A DNA stretch of 56,108 nucleotides, taken from the NCBI RefSeq assembly GCF_935825525.1, contig NZ_CAKXZT010000068.1:1-56108 (forward strand), written 5' to 3'. This DNA is from Mesorhizobium escarrei (lineage in GTDB: Bacteria > Pseudomonadota > Alphaproteobacteria > Rhizobiales > Rhizobiaceae). Numbering within the stretch: the stretch's first letter is position 1; every line of letters starts with the position of its first letter. A model generated the notes under the pieces. That model did not search any database. It saw nothing but the letters and a program-made list of their open reading frames with translations, and was not told where the DNA came from. Shown here piece after piece: positions 1-9,105 of the stretch. The translations under genes were made by a program, and so were the position numbers.

Positions 1-12
1 AAGGAGCAGGCA

Positions 13-1722
13 TCACGATGCACCTTGTTGGAGTTGTTGAGCGACAATTAATCTGGGCGGACGACCACCATATCGACTGCCGGCGCCTTTTTCGAGTCTG
101 ACGTTGCCCGGCGGTTCGTATAAGTATCGATGGTTGGTTGCGTATCGATTGCGCTTGAGAATGCCCTTTCGCCCGAGTTGGTGAACGGTCGAGGCGCACA
201 CGCCGAGCTGCTGGGCTACTTCCTCGCCGGTCAGCATTCCGCTCTCCCGCAGCCGTTCGTACCGGTTCTTCAATCCATAGGTGCGGCGCACGAGCATGAC
301 CTTCTTCAGGGTGAAGGGTTCGCCGCGCCAGTTGCGATGCCCGAGTTCATTGAGGCGGGCGGCGATCTGCTGGTCGTTGGCGGTCTCCAGCAGCTCATTC
401 ATCAACGCCACGACCTGTGCCGGCGTCTTGCGTATCACTGACATGGGCCGCGGTCTGGTCACCGACAGGCTCTGCGTGCGCCCGCCGCGCCAGCGGATAT
501 GGATGTTGACCTGCTCGTCGACGAGCAGCGTCACATCTTCGATGAGAAGGCCGAGCATGCGCTTGCGTTCGACGGCACCGGTGCGCTCGTCGTTCCAGAT
601 GCGCGGGAAATCGGCGGCCAGCGCCCTGATGCGCTTCTGCGCTGGCTCATCCAGCAGCGAGCGGTCGGCTTCGTTCTGGCGCTCGTGCTCGCGCTGGAGT
701 GCGTCGAGGTCGCGCAGCCGTGCGTTCCAGTCGGCTTCCAGCGCGTCGGCGACCAGGCGGTTATCCGGATCGACCTTCAGGTAGCGCCGGCGGGCCAGTT
801 CAGCCTCGTAGCGGGCGCGTTGCAGCTGCGTGCCGCGCAGGGCCGCGGCCTGCTCCACGCGCTGGGTGATCTCCTGCTGCACGGCAAGCGCGACGTCGAT
901 CGCTGCCGGCGCCATCGCCTCCAGCAGGAGTGCGCTCACCGCGTCGTCGACTGGAGCGCCGCGCACCCATTGGCAATGTTTGCCGGCGTGCCGCACGACG
1001 GCTTCGTTGCAGACATAATACGGGCGCAGCCGCCCCTCGAATGGCTCGTAATGGACGCGCATGCGTGCACCGCAGCGGCCGCACAGCAGCCGTCCCTGCA
1101 ACAGACCGCTGCCCTGGCGGGGCATGCGTCCGCGCAGGCCAGGTGAAAAGCCGGCGGCGTTCTGTTCCAGGGTAGTCTGATTGCGCTCGTACTCGGCCCA
1201 GGAAATGTAGCCTTCGTGGGCGTCGGGTATAAGCACCTGCCAGTCGGATCTCGCCACGCGCAGCTGCACGGACTTGAGCTTGGCATTGTAGGCGGTGCGC
1301 GTGCGCCCATAGGCGAATGCGCCGGCATATCGCGGTTGTGCAGAATCTGGAGCACGCGGGAATGGTCTATCTCGCTCCACAGGACGTCGCCCTTGCCGAT
1401 GCCGCGACGGATACGCCGGGGAAAGAGGATCTTCTCGCCGCGCAGGCGGCGCACGACGGCGCAGGCCGAGCCGGTCTCGCGGAAGGTATCGAACAGGAGC
1501 CGCACCGTGTTCTGGATCTGTCGGTCGGGATCGAGCACGACCCGCGCGTCAGGGGTGTAGACCAAGCCGATCGGCAACGGCATCTCGAGCTCGCCGCGGC
1601 GCGCCTTGTTGAGAATGCCGCCTTGCAGCCGCGACTTCAGGATGTGCAGTTCGGCCTCGCTCATCGTGCCCTTCAGCCCGAGCAGCATGCGATCGTTGAA
1701 ATAGGCCGGATCGTAGAGCCGG
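13..1722 (-). pseudogene. Serine site-specific recombinase, N-terminally truncated and frameshifted
   Basis: Large serine recombinase remnant. The right-hand part (about 1722-1335) carries the end of the resolvase domain and the start of the Recombinase domain, with the TMSEAELH and LNKARRGE signatures. The left-hand part (about 1335-13), in another frame, carries the rest of the Recombinase domain, a Cys4 zinc ribbon (CGRCGARM, then two further cysteines), a long charged coiled coil and a C-terminal helix-turn-helix. The two frames join at ILHN/PRYAGAF near 1335, where one C appears to be missing from a C run. The catalytic serine and most of the resolvase domain are absent because homology stops at about 1718-1722, where a transposase fragment begins on the other strand. 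It cannot be an active recombinase. It would once have integrated or excised a mobile element. Confidence 0.85.
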
Positions 1723-2499
1723 CTTGTGAAGGAACTGCGCCTGCGCGACATCAGCACGATCGAAGCGGCCAATGCCTATGCGCCCGAGTTCATGGCGGAC
1801 TTCAACGCTCGCTTCGGCAAGGAACCCCGCAATCCGAAGGATATGCACCGCCCCCTCGCCGATCATGAGAATCTGGACGGCGCCATGTGCCGCAAGGAGG
1901 TCCGCACGCTGTCTCAGGCCCTGACGCTGCGCTACGACAAGGTGCTGTTCATTCTCGACCCGACCGATACCGCGAAGCGGCTTGCCCGCAAAAAGGTCGT
2001 CGTCTGCGACTATCCTGACGGTCGCCTCGAGGTCATGCACGATGGCATTGCCCTGCCCTACAGAACCTTCGACAAGCTGCGTTCGGTTCATAGATCAGAG
2101 ATTGTCGAGAACAAGCGACTTGATGCTGCCCTGGACCTGGTCGCCCAGATGCAGGCTGGCCGGGAGCTTCATCGCAGCCAGCGCGGGCCGCGGCGCACCG
2201 GACAGACGAACCACATGTTCGGCATTCCCGACGGCAGCCAGAGCAATGGCTATGTGAAGCGGGGCCGCAAGCCCGGCCGGAAGGCGGATTTCACAAAGGA
2301 CCCCGCGGTCGTCCTGCGGCGTGAGCAGGCGTTTGCCAGAATGCCCGTAGCCAAGGTCGAGAGCCAGGCCGTCAAAGTCGATCTGACACTCACAGAGAGC
2401 GTGCGGCGATCAGATCATAATCGTCGCAGTCGCAGACGCTCGTCAGATCATCCAAACGTTGGGACCGAAACTCAAGAGCAAATCCTGAGCCCGAAGTGA
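1723..2499 (+). pseudogene. ISNCY-family transposase, 3' fragment
   Basis: C-terminal half of a transposase that I recognise as ISNCY family (ISBj11/IS1202-like) from the order of conserved stretches: KELRLRDISTIE, NARFGKEPRNPKDMHRPL, CRKEVRTLSQALTLRYDK, VVVCDYPDGRLEV, ALPYRTFDKLRSVHRSE and a basic tail with RRTGQTNHMFGIPDGS. A full-length member is about 450-480 residues; only some 257 remain. The 5' half, with the helix-turn-helix and the first acidic catalytic residues, is missing. The fragment abuts the truncated serine recombinase at about 1722, so the two genes mark a recombination or deletion junction. The last 35 or so residues, rich in Arg and Ser, look out of frame relative to the family. 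No terminal inverted repeat could be assigned by eye. Confidence 0.75.
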
Positions 2500-2591
2500 G
2501 CGCAGGAACGAATCCATAGCCGCCGTTGACCTAAACTAGCGCACCCCATTCTCGATCAATCATGTGCTGCTATGAGCGCCATATGGCACCC

Positions 2592-3866
2592 TCACGCCAT
2601 GATGGCCAAGGCGTCCGCGAAGAAGCCTTCGCCGCCGAAATTGCCCGATTTAAGGGCCAGCACCATTTCGCCGTACCGCCCTCCGAATGTCCGCAGCATC
2701 GGTACGCCCGCGGCAATTTCGGGGCCAATCTCGAACGCGGGAATGGCGAGCCGATCGACGACTGCGCCAGATGTCTCGCCGCCCGCGACGACCAGTCTGC
2801 GCACCCCCCGTTGAACCAGGCCCTCGGCAATTGTCGCTAGGGACTGCTCTATGCCATGGCCAGACGCCTCCCTCCCGTAGCGGGCCTGGAGCCTCGAAAC
2901 CGCGTCGGGCGCAGCGCTGCTGGCGATCAGAATCGGGCCTCTGGCAATATGCTCCGTCGCCCAATTGAGGGCACGAAGTGTCTCCGAAGGCTTGCTCACC
3001 AAATTTTCCGGATCGAGCCTCAGTACCGGCATCGTCTGTTCGGCTCTGGCAATCTGTTTCAGCGTCGCGCTCGAGCAACTGCCGGCGAGACACGCTGCGG
3101 GACCACCAATCCGCTGGGCCTGTGTTAACCGTTCGTATCGTCGCACGGCGCCGGCGGCGATCAGGCCACGGGCGAGACCCAATCCCAAGCCGGATGCTCC
3201 GACTGACAGACGTTGGGCTAATGCTACCGTGCCGATTGCTTCAAGGTCGGTCTCGAAGACGGCGTCGGCGATAGCCGCTCCGGTCCCGCTGGCAGAAAGC
3301 TGTTCTAGTCTGGTGCGGATCGAATCAGCTCCCCGAGCAACGGTAGCGAGCTCCACGAGCCCAACCGCCCCGGTAGTCTGCCGAGCCAGCACCCGTACCA
3401 GATTGGCATCGCGCATGGGATTGAGAGGATGATCCCGCAGCGGGCTCTCATTCAGCGGAACCGCACCGACAAAGAGATTGCCCTTGTAGACGGTGCGATC
3501 GGTTGCGGGAAAAGCTGGCGTTACCAACACCGATGTTTGACCCGCATCGGCGCGCAAGGCATCGAGAACCGGGCCGATATTGCCTGCATCCGTGGAATCG
3601 AAGGTCGAGCAGATCTTGTACATCACGTGTGCCGCGCCGCGGGTGCGGAGCCATTTGTCGGCGTCGCGCGCACGCTCAACCGCTTCGGACGCGGCGATCG
3701 AGCGGATTTTCAGCGAGATGACGATAGCGTCGACGTCGGGCAGCTGCAGGTCGGCCGATGGAATCCCGATGGTCTGAACCGTACGCAAGCCCTCTTTGGC
3801 CAGCGTGTTCGCGAGGTCCGAGGCACCGGTGTAATCGTCCGCGATGCAGCCAAGGGCGAACGTCAT
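2592..3866 (-). CDS. otnK: 3-oxo-tetronate kinase
   Basis: Four-carbon acid sugar kinase of the DUF1537 family (424 aa), expected to phosphorylate 3-oxo-tetronate at O4 in the cytosol. The N-terminal substrate domain opens with CIADDYTGASDLANTLA and contains YKICSTFDSTDAGNIGPV. The C-terminal nucleotide-binding domain has VVAGGETSGAVVDRL near residue 360. Length is normal for the family. The start ATG overlaps the stop of otnI (ATGA), implying translational coupling, and it is the last gene of the leftward operon MFS-ltnD-otnI-otnK. The full otnK/otnI/otnC/ltnD set around it argues for the L-threonate/oxo-tetronate branch over the D-threonate or erythronate kinases (DtnK, DenK). Catalytic assignment is by family and context. 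Confidence 0.9.
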   Translation of the reverse strand: MTFALGCIADDYTGASDLANTLAKEGLRTVQTIGIPSADLQLPDVDAIVISLKIRSIAASEAVERARDADKWLRTRGAAHVMYKICSTFDSTDAGNIGPVLDALRADAGQTSVLVTPAFPATDRTVYKGNLFVGAVPLNESPLRDHPLNPMRDANLVRVLARQTTGAVGLVELATVARGADSIRTRLEQLSASGTGAAIADAVFETDLEAIGTVALAQRLSVGASGLGLGLARGLIAAGAVRRYERLTQAQRIGGPAACLAGSCSSATLKQIARAEQTMPVLRLDPENLVSKPSETLRALNWATEHIARGPILIASSAAPDAVSRLQARYGREASGHGIEQSLATIAEGLVQRGVRRLVVAGGETSGAVVDRLAIPAFEIGPEIAAGVPMLRTFGGRYGEMVLALKSGNFGGEGFFADALAIMA

Positions 3867-4675
3867 AGGATAGCTCCAGTGGTTTTTGAGAACCGGTCGC
3901 GCTCCCCGGCAAAAGGAGCGAACCAGCCGAGCCCGTCAAGCGTCTTGGCCCTGGGCCGATATTCGCAGCCGACAAAACCGTCATAGCCCAGCCGGTCCAA
4001 CTCCGCGAAGATGAAACGATCGTTGAGTTCTTCGCAGGTAGGTTCGTGTCTTGAGGGCACGCTTGCGATCTGGATGTGGCCGACGATCGGCAACAGCCTC
4101 CGTAGAGCTACTGTGACATCCCCATGCAGGACCTGACGGTGGTAGATGTCGAACTGCAGCTTGAGATTGGGCAGCTCGAGGTCGCGGATGAGTCGCTCCG
4201 CGAACGCAAAGTCATTGAGAAAATAGCCCGGCATGTCGCGGCCGTTGATCGGCTCGATGACCAGATCAATGCCGCGCGCGGCAAGCTTCTCAGCCGTCCA
4301 GATGACGGCGTTCCGATAGGCCTCGAAGACACCCTGGTCGTCGCGGGAGCCTAGCCCGGACATGATGTGGAGGCGCTTGACGCCGGTCGCTTCGGCGTAA
4401 GGGAGCGCGGCCATGACCCCGGCCTTGAGTTCGTCAAACCGTCCCGGCAAGGCGGCAAGGCCACGCTCGCCGGCGCCCCAGTTGCCAGGCGGCAGATTGA
4501 ACAAGGCCTGGGTCAGGCCGTTCCTCATGAGGCGCTCGGCAATCGCATCCGGCGTGTGCTCGTAAGGAAAGAGGAACTCGACGGCAGTGAAACCGGCCTC
4601 GGCGGCCGCATCGAACCGGTCGAGGAACGACCACTCGTTGAACATCATGGTAAGATTGGCGGCGAAGCGGGGCAT
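3863..4675 (-). CDS. otnI: 2-oxo-tetronate isomerase (hydroxypyruvate isomerase family)
   Basis: TIM-barrel isomerase of the Hyi/OtnI family (270 aa), expected to convert 2-oxo-tetronate to 3-oxo-tetronate. Metal and catalytic positions of the Hyi fold are visible: Glu in LVIEPINGRD, Asp in LQFDIYHRQ, Gln in GHIQIA and Glu in GFVGCEYRP. The start at 4675 (MPRFAANLTMMF) fits the family N-terminus; the reading frame stays open upstream but only into the end of ltnD. It lies 13 bp downstream of ltnD and overlaps otnK by 4 bp. The step it supplies links the dehydrogenase product to the kinase, so the gene order matches the pathway. Confidence 0.9.
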   Translation of the reverse strand: MPRFAANLTMMFNEWSFLDRFDAAAEAGFTAVEFLFPYEHTPDAIAERLMRNGLTQALFNLPPGNWGAGERGLAALPGRFDELKAGVMAALPYAEATGVKRLHIMSGLGSRDDQGVFEAYRNAVIWTAEKLAARGIDLVIEPINGRDMPGYFLNDFAFAERLIRDLELPNLKLQFDIYHRQVLHGDVTVALRRLLPIVGHIQIASVPSRHEPTCEELNDRFIFAELDRLGYDGFVGCEYRPRAKTLDGLGWFAPFAGERDRFSKTTGAIL

Positions 4676-4688
4676 GGTCGGTGGCGTC

Positions 4689-5603
4689 CTAATCGGTTTT
4701 CGTTTCACCAGGCAGATCGGTGCCGGTGATCCGCCCGTAGAGCCGGGCAACGGAGGCATCGTCATCCCGCCCCATGCCGGCCGCCGAGGTCATCAGGAAC
4801 ATCTGCAGCGCGGCCGCAGCCACGGGCACCGGGAATTTCGCGCTGCGGGCCATATCCTGGATGATGCCGAGATCCTTGACGAAGATGTCGACCGCGCTGC
4901 GAGGCGTGTAATCTCCGTCTAGCACGTGCGGCACCCGGTTCTCGAACATCCAAGAGTTGCCGGCCGAAGCCGTAATCACCTCATAGACCTTGCGTAGGTC
5001 GAGCCCCTGGCGGGCGGCAAACACGATGGCTTCGCTCGCTGCGGCGATGTGCACGCCAGCGAGCAGCTGATTAATCATCTTGAAAGCCGCGCCGACGCCC
5101 GGCTCTTCGCCCAGTTCGTAGACCTTGGCAGCCATGGCATCGAGCGGCGGGCGCGCCTTTGCGAACGCGGCAGGGCTGCCGGACGCGAGAATGGTGAGGG
5201 CGCCTTCGGCGGCCCGGACCGAGCCGCCGCTGATTGGCGCGTCGAGATAGAGCCGTCCCGTCGCTTCCAAGCGGGCGGCGAATTTGCGTGCGAGATCGGG
5301 GTCCATCGTGGCCGAGGACACGAAGACGGCTCCTTCAGGCAGTGTCTCGCCAACACCATGCTCGCCAAAAAGGATGGCTTCGGTTTGTGTTGCGTTGACG
5401 ACGACCGAAACCACGACATCCGCACCCTGAGCCGCCTGGGCGGGGGTGGAGGCGCCCCGCCCGCCTTCGGCGACGAAACGCGTAACGGCAGCGTCATCGA
5501 CATCGAAGCCGGTCACCTCGAACCCTGCGCGCTGCAGCGACTGGGCCATCCCGAACCCCATCGAGCCGAGGCCGATCACTGCGACCTGGGTCGCCGTGGT
5601 CAT
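4689..5603 (-). CDS. ltnD: L-threonate dehydrogenase
   Basis: NAD-dependent beta-hydroxyacid dehydrogenase (about 304 aa) that should oxidise L-threonate to 2-oxo-tetronate. The Rossmann motif VAVIGLGSMGFGMA lies at the N-terminus. The substrate signature DAPISGGSVRAAEGALTI follows near residue 125, and the catalytic Lys sits in AAFKMINQLLAG. I chose the ATG at 5603 because it places the Rossmann strand a few residues in. An ATG at 5642 has GGAG five bases upstream and would add 13 residues, so the true start is open. It sits between the MFS gene and otnI in one leftward operon. 3-hydroxyisobutyrate or tartronate-semialdehyde dehydrogenase are possible by fold, but the otn neighbours favour LtnD. 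Confidence 0.85.
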   Translation of the reverse strand: MTTATQVAVIGLGSMGFGMAQSLQRAGFEVTGFDVDDAAVTRFVAEGGRGASTPAQAAQGADVVVSVVVNATQTEAILFGEHGVGETLPEGAVFVSSATMDPDLARKFAARLEATGRLYLDAPISGGSVRAAEGALTILASGSPAAFAKARPPLDAMAAKVYELGEEPGVGAAFKMINQLLAGVHIAAASEAIVFAARQGLDLRKVYEVITASAGNSWMFENRVPHVLDGDYTPRSAVDIFVKDLGIIQDMARSAKFPVPVAAAALQMFLMTSAAGMGRDDDASVARLYGRITGTDLPGETKTD

Positions 5604-5668
5604 CACGGGGTTTTCCTTTTGCACAGCGTTAACGGTCATCATGGAAACTCCATTTGGCTTCGGTCGGG

Positions 5669-6982
5669 TCACTTGTTGACCAGCTTGGGCGGCGTCGTCA
5701 GCACCAGTATCGCGCCGGCCACGAGGATGGCGGCGAGCGCGTACATGGCGACGTGCGTCGTCCCGGTCAGGTCCTTGAGGTAGCCCACAAGGTAAGGGCT
5801 GACGAAGCCGGCCAGATTGCCGACCGAATTGATCAGCGCAATGCCCGCTGCGGCGCCGGTTCCCGCCAGAAAGGCTGTCGGCAAAGACCAGAAGAGCGGT
5901 GCGCAGGTGATCGCCCCGGCCGCTGCCAGCGACAGGAAGGCGATGGCGATCGTCGGGTCTGAGGACGTAGCGGCGACGATGAAGCCGACGGCTCCGAGCA
6001 GCGCCGGCACGACCAGGTGCCAGCGGCGCTCGCGGTGCCAGTCGGCGCTGCGACCGAACAGGTTCATGGCAACGACGGCACAGATGAATGGGATGGCGCT
6101 GATCAGCCCGATGTTGAGATTTCCGGTGACGCCGGTCGCCTTGACCAGGGTCGGCATCCAGAACGTCAGCCCGTATTGTCCCATCACGAAGCAGAAATAG
6201 ATGAGGCACATCAGCCAGATGCGGCCGTCGCGGAATACCCCGGCGACCGAATGCGCTTTCTCCTTGTGGCGTTCCTCGCGCTCGATCTCCTCTTCGAGCA
6301 CCCGCTTTTCCGCTTCGCTCAGCCACTTGGCGTCACGGATGCCATTGTCGAGGAAGAAGAAGACGGCGATGCCGAGCAGGACGGCGGGAACGGCCTCGAT
6401 GAGGAACATCCACTGCCAGCCGGCAAGGCCGCTATCGCCGTGGAACGAATCCATGATCCAGCCGGAAAGCGGGTTGCCGAAGATGCCGGATATCGGAATT
6501 GCGGACATGAAGACAGCGATGATCTTGGCGCGGCGGTGCGAAGGATACCAGTAGGTCAGGAAGAGGATTATCCCTGGATAGAAGCCTGCCTCTGCGACGC
6601 CCAACAGGAAGCGCAGGAGATAGAACATGGGAGCCGATTCGACGAACATGAAGCCTGCCGAGATCAGACCCCAGGTGATCATGATGCGCGCGATCCACAT
6701 GCGCGCCCCGACCTTGTGCAGGATGACGTTGCTCGGCACCTCGAATAGGAAATAGCCGATGAAGAAGATGCCGGCGCCGAGGCCGTAGACCGTTTCGCTG
6801 AAGCCGAGATCGGCGGACATGTCGAGCTTGGCGAAGCCGACATTGACGCGGTCGAGATAGGCGACGACGTAACACAGCATCAGAAACGGCACGATGCGCC
6901 AGAAGACCTTGCTGTAGGCGATTCTTCGGGTCTCGATTGCTGCCATTGTTTCAGCCGGCAGCGTTGGGGTGAGCACCGTCAT
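5669..6982 (-). CDS. MFS transporter, anion:cation symporter family
   Basis: Major facilitator permease (437 aa) with about 12 hydrophobic segments. ACS-family features include YLDRVNVGFAKLDM after helix 1, RFLLGVAEAGFYPGIILFLTYW in the helix 4/5 region and a cytoplasmic loop rich in Glu, Arg and Lys around residues 205-235. This family imports organic anions such as glucarate, phthalate and tartrate. As first gene of the leftward otn operon it is the likely L-threonate importer. Start 6982 has AGGGAGGA upstream; a longer frame up to 7108 would run through the operators and is not used. Its promoter region carries three LacI-type operators. The substrate is inferred from context only. Confidence 0.85.
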   Translation of the reverse strand: MTVLTPTLPAETMAAIETRRIAYSKVFWRIVPFLMLCYVVAYLDRVNVGFAKLDMSADLGFSETVYGLGAGIFFIGYFLFEVPSNVILHKVGARMWIARIMITWGLISAGFMFVESAPMFYLLRFLLGVAEAGFYPGIILFLTYWYPSHRRAKIIAVFMSAIPISGIFGNPLSGWIMDSFHGDSGLAGWQWMFLIEAVPAVLLGIAVFFFLDNGIRDAKWLSEAEKRVLEEEIEREERHKEKAHSVAGVFRDGRIWLMCLIYFCFVMGQYGLTFWMPTLVKATGVTGNLNIGLISAIPFICAVVAMNLFGRSADWHRERRWHLVVPALLGAVGFIVAATSSDPTIAIAFLSLAAAGAITCAPLFWSLPTAFLAGTGAAAGIALINSVGNLAGFVSPYLVGYLKDLTGTTHVAMYALAAILVAGAILVLTTPPKLVNK

Positions 6983-7038
6983 TCCATTCCTCCCTTGAGG
7001 GGCGTTCTTCGCCGGTTTCGCGCCATTAACTTCACTTT

Positions 7039-7107
7039 TGGCAGCGCTTCCATTTCCCGATAGCAAGGAATGGCAGCGCTGCCAAACGAAATATGGCAGC
7101 GCTGCCA
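7039..7107. promoter_or_regulatory. Three LacI-type operators between divergent MFS and lacI-type genes
   Basis: Two perfect 14-bp palindromes, TGGCAGCGCTGCCA, occupy 7071-7084 and 7094-7107. A third copy with one mismatch (TGGCAGCGCTTCCA) is at 7039-7052. The central CGCG-like/GCGC dyad and the position between the leftward otn operon and the rightward LacI-family regulator identify them as probable operators of that regulator. Centre-to-centre spacings are 32 and 23 bp, about three and two helical turns. Confidence 0.85.
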
Positions 7108-7196
7108 TAAATTATTTGAATACCGGGTTGAGACGTGGCAAACAGGGTAAGCCGGTCAAATCGGCGGGACACGTATGTGTCGAATGGAAAACCGGA

Positions 7197-8210
7197 ATGG
7201 TCGACGAAGCAGCCGAGGGCATGCGAACGGGGGCGATGACCCTCACCGATGTCGCGCGCGCGGCTGGCGTTGGCGAAAGCACTGCCTCGCGCGTGCTGCG
7301 CGGGCACGGCTCCTTCTCGGAAAAAACCCGCGAGAGCGTTCTGAGCGCCGCCAGGAGCCTCGGCTATGTGCCGAACCGCATCGCCGGCACCTTGGCCTCG
7401 ACAGGGTCCAAGCTCGTCGGGATCGTCATTCCATCGCTCAGCAACATCGTCTTTCCTGACGTGCTGCGCGGGGCCAATACGGTGCTTGTCGGGGCGGGAT
7501 TCCAGCCCGTTGTCGCGGTGACCGATTACGATCAGGGACGCGAGGAGAGTCTGATTGAGTCGCTCCTCAGTTGGCGCCCGGCCGGCATGATGGTGGCGGG
7601 GCTCGAACACACGGAGCGCACCGGCGCCATGCTGCGGCAGGCTCGCATTCGGGTCGCCGAACTGCTTGATACAGACGGCGAGGGGATCGACATCGTGGTC
7701 GGCTTTTCCAACCGCGAGGCGGGACGCACAAGTGGGCGGCATCTGGTGTCGCGTGGCTATCGGCAGATCGGCTATGTCGGCCACGATCTCAGCCGCGATC
7801 TGCGCGCCGCCAAACGCTTCGCGGGATTTCGGTCGGCCCTGGAGGAGGCAGGATTGAAGGTCGCCGCGCAAGAAATCATTCCCGCCTCGTCTTCAATTGA
7901 AGCCGGGCGCGACGGGCTGGCCCGCTTGTTGGAGCGTGGCACTAATCTCGATGCCGTCTATTTCTCCAATGACGATATGGCGATCGGCGGCTATTTCCAT
8001 TGCCTCGCCCGAGGGATCGCCATTCCCGGGCAAATGGCCATTTTCGGCTTTAACGGCCTCGATGTGGCGCGGAGCGCTCCTCAACCGCTCTCGACCATTT
8101 TGACGCCACGCGTCGCCGTCGGCGAGAACGGAGCTCGGCTCGTGTGTTCGGAGGGGCCGCCGGCCAGGATTGATCTTGGGTTCGAGCTGATCGAAGGAGC
8201 CACGACATGA
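7197..8210 (+). CDS. LacI-family transcriptional regulator of the otn cluster
   Basis: LacI/GalR regulator (337 aa). An N-terminal helix-turn-helix and hinge is seen in MTLTDVARAAGVGESTASRVL and LGYVPNRIAG. A periplasmic-binding-like sensor domain follows with GIVIPSLSNIVFPDVLRGA, GYRQIGYVGH and the C-terminal block AIFGFNGLD. I chose the ATG at 7197; the reading frame is open back through the operators, and an ATG at 7221 is another possibility. Its stop overlaps the start of otnC (ATGA). It should repress the divergent transporter/ltnD/otnI/otnK operon and its own transcript through the three TGGCAGCGCTGCCA sites, with L-threonate or a tetronate intermediate as likely inducer. The ligand is inferred. 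Confidence 0.88.
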   Translation: MVDEAAEGMRTGAMTLTDVARAAGVGESTASRVLRGHGSFSEKTRESVLSAARSLGYVPNRIAGTLASTGSKLVGIVIPSLSNIVFPDVLRGANTVLVGAGFQPVVAVTDYDQGREESLIESLLSWRPAGMMVAGLEHTERTGAMLRQARIRVAELLDTDGEGIDIVVGFSNREAGRTSGRHLVSRGYRQIGYVGHDLSRDLRAAKRFAGFRSALEEAGLKVAAQEIIPASSSIEAGRDGLARLLERGTNLDAVYFSNDDMAIGGYFHCLARGIAIPGQMAIFGFNGLDVARSAPQPLSTILTPRVAVGENGARLVCSEGPPARIDLGFELIEGATT

Positions 8211-8872
8211 CCGAAGCGACATTCAGGGAAGAGATCTGCCGCTTCGGGCGTTCTCTGTTCGAGCGTGGGCTGACGCCGGGATCTTCGGGCAATATCAGCC
8301 TGCGGCTGGACGACGGGGGCTGGCTCGTCACGCCCACCAATGCCTCGCTGGGGTTTCTCGATCCCGGCCGCATTGCCCGACTCGACGCGCAAGGACAACT
8401 GGTCTCGGGCGATCCCCCAACCAAGGAAATTCCCCTGCACGCCGCTCTGTACGAGACCAGGGCAGGGGCCCGCGCCATTGTGCATCTGCATTCGAGCCAT
8501 GCGGTGGCCATCACCATGCTGCCCGAAATCGATCCCAAGGCGGTGCTGCCACCGATGACGCCCTATTATCTCATGCGCGCCGGCCAGACCGCACTGGTCC
8601 CCTATTTTCGCCCCGGAGACCCGGCCGTCGCCGAAGCGATCAAGGGCCTCGCCGGGCGCTATTCCTCGGTCCTCCTCGCCAACCATGGTCCTGTCGTCGC
8701 GGGCGAGTCGCTCGAGGCGGCGGTGTTTGCCACCGAAGAGTTGGAAGAGAGTGCAAAACTCTATCTGTTGTTGCGCGGCCTCAACCCCCGCTACCTGTCG
8801 CCGGAGCAGGTCAGCGATCTGGTCCGGGTTTTTGGGCTCACTCTCCCGGAGCATGGCGAGCATAACCACTAA
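8207..8872 (+). CDS. otnC: 3-oxo-tetronate 4-phosphate decarboxylase (class II aldolase family)
   Basis: Class II aldolase/adducin-fold enzyme (221 aa), expected to decarboxylate 3-oxo-tetronate 4-phosphate to dihydroxyacetone phosphate. Visible features are the N-terminal GLTPGSSGNISLRL, the acid residue in TKEIPLHAALYE, the metal-binding HLHSSHAVAIT and the third ligand region in LLANHGPVVAG. Length matches the OtnC family. It overlaps the LacI-type gene by 4 bp, so regulator and decarboxylase are co-expressed while kinase, isomerase and dehydrogenase lie on the opposite operon. Together with them it completes a route from L-threonate to a glycolytic intermediate. Fuculose-phosphate aldolase is the generic alternative, less likely here. 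Confidence 0.9.
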   Translation: MTEATFREEICRFGRSLFERGLTPGSSGNISLRLDDGGWLVTPTNASLGFLDPGRIARLDAQGQLVSGDPPTKEIPLHAALYETRAGARAIVHLHSSHAVAITMLPEIDPKAVLPPMTPYYLMRAGQTALVPYFRPGDPAVAEAIKGLAGRYSSVLLANHGPVVAGESLEAAVFATEELEESAKLYLLLRGLNPRYLSPEQVSDLVRVFGLTLPEHGEHNH

Positions 8873-9105
8873 GCCGCTGCAACCAGCGCTCGGCAGCTGG
8901 TTAACGATTGAAAGCTGCGGCGGCCAGCCGGGCGGCACGGTCGACGTCACTCTCCCGAGCGATGACAAGCCTGGCTGAAGTGTCGCTCTGGCCGCAGGCC
9001 CGACGGCGCAAAGAACGCTCCTCCGCCCGCGACCGCTTCCTGCCCGACCAGCATCTCGCCAGGGATGGCTGAGACTCCAGCCGATCCAACAGGCGCTTTT
9101 GTCGG

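Noticed and set aside
5643..6326. Long minus-strand frame continuous with ltnD
   Set aside because: It is antiphase to the clear MFS gene on the same strand and gives Arg-rich low-complexity protein without family character.
8881..8902. AACCAGC...GCTGGTT stem after otnC as terminator
   Set aside because: Only a 7-bp stem, no T run; too weak to list.
8901..9089. Minus-strand 62-codon frame between otnC and the GntR gene
   Set aside because: No recognisable homology, no ribosome site, Arg-rich shadow-like composition.
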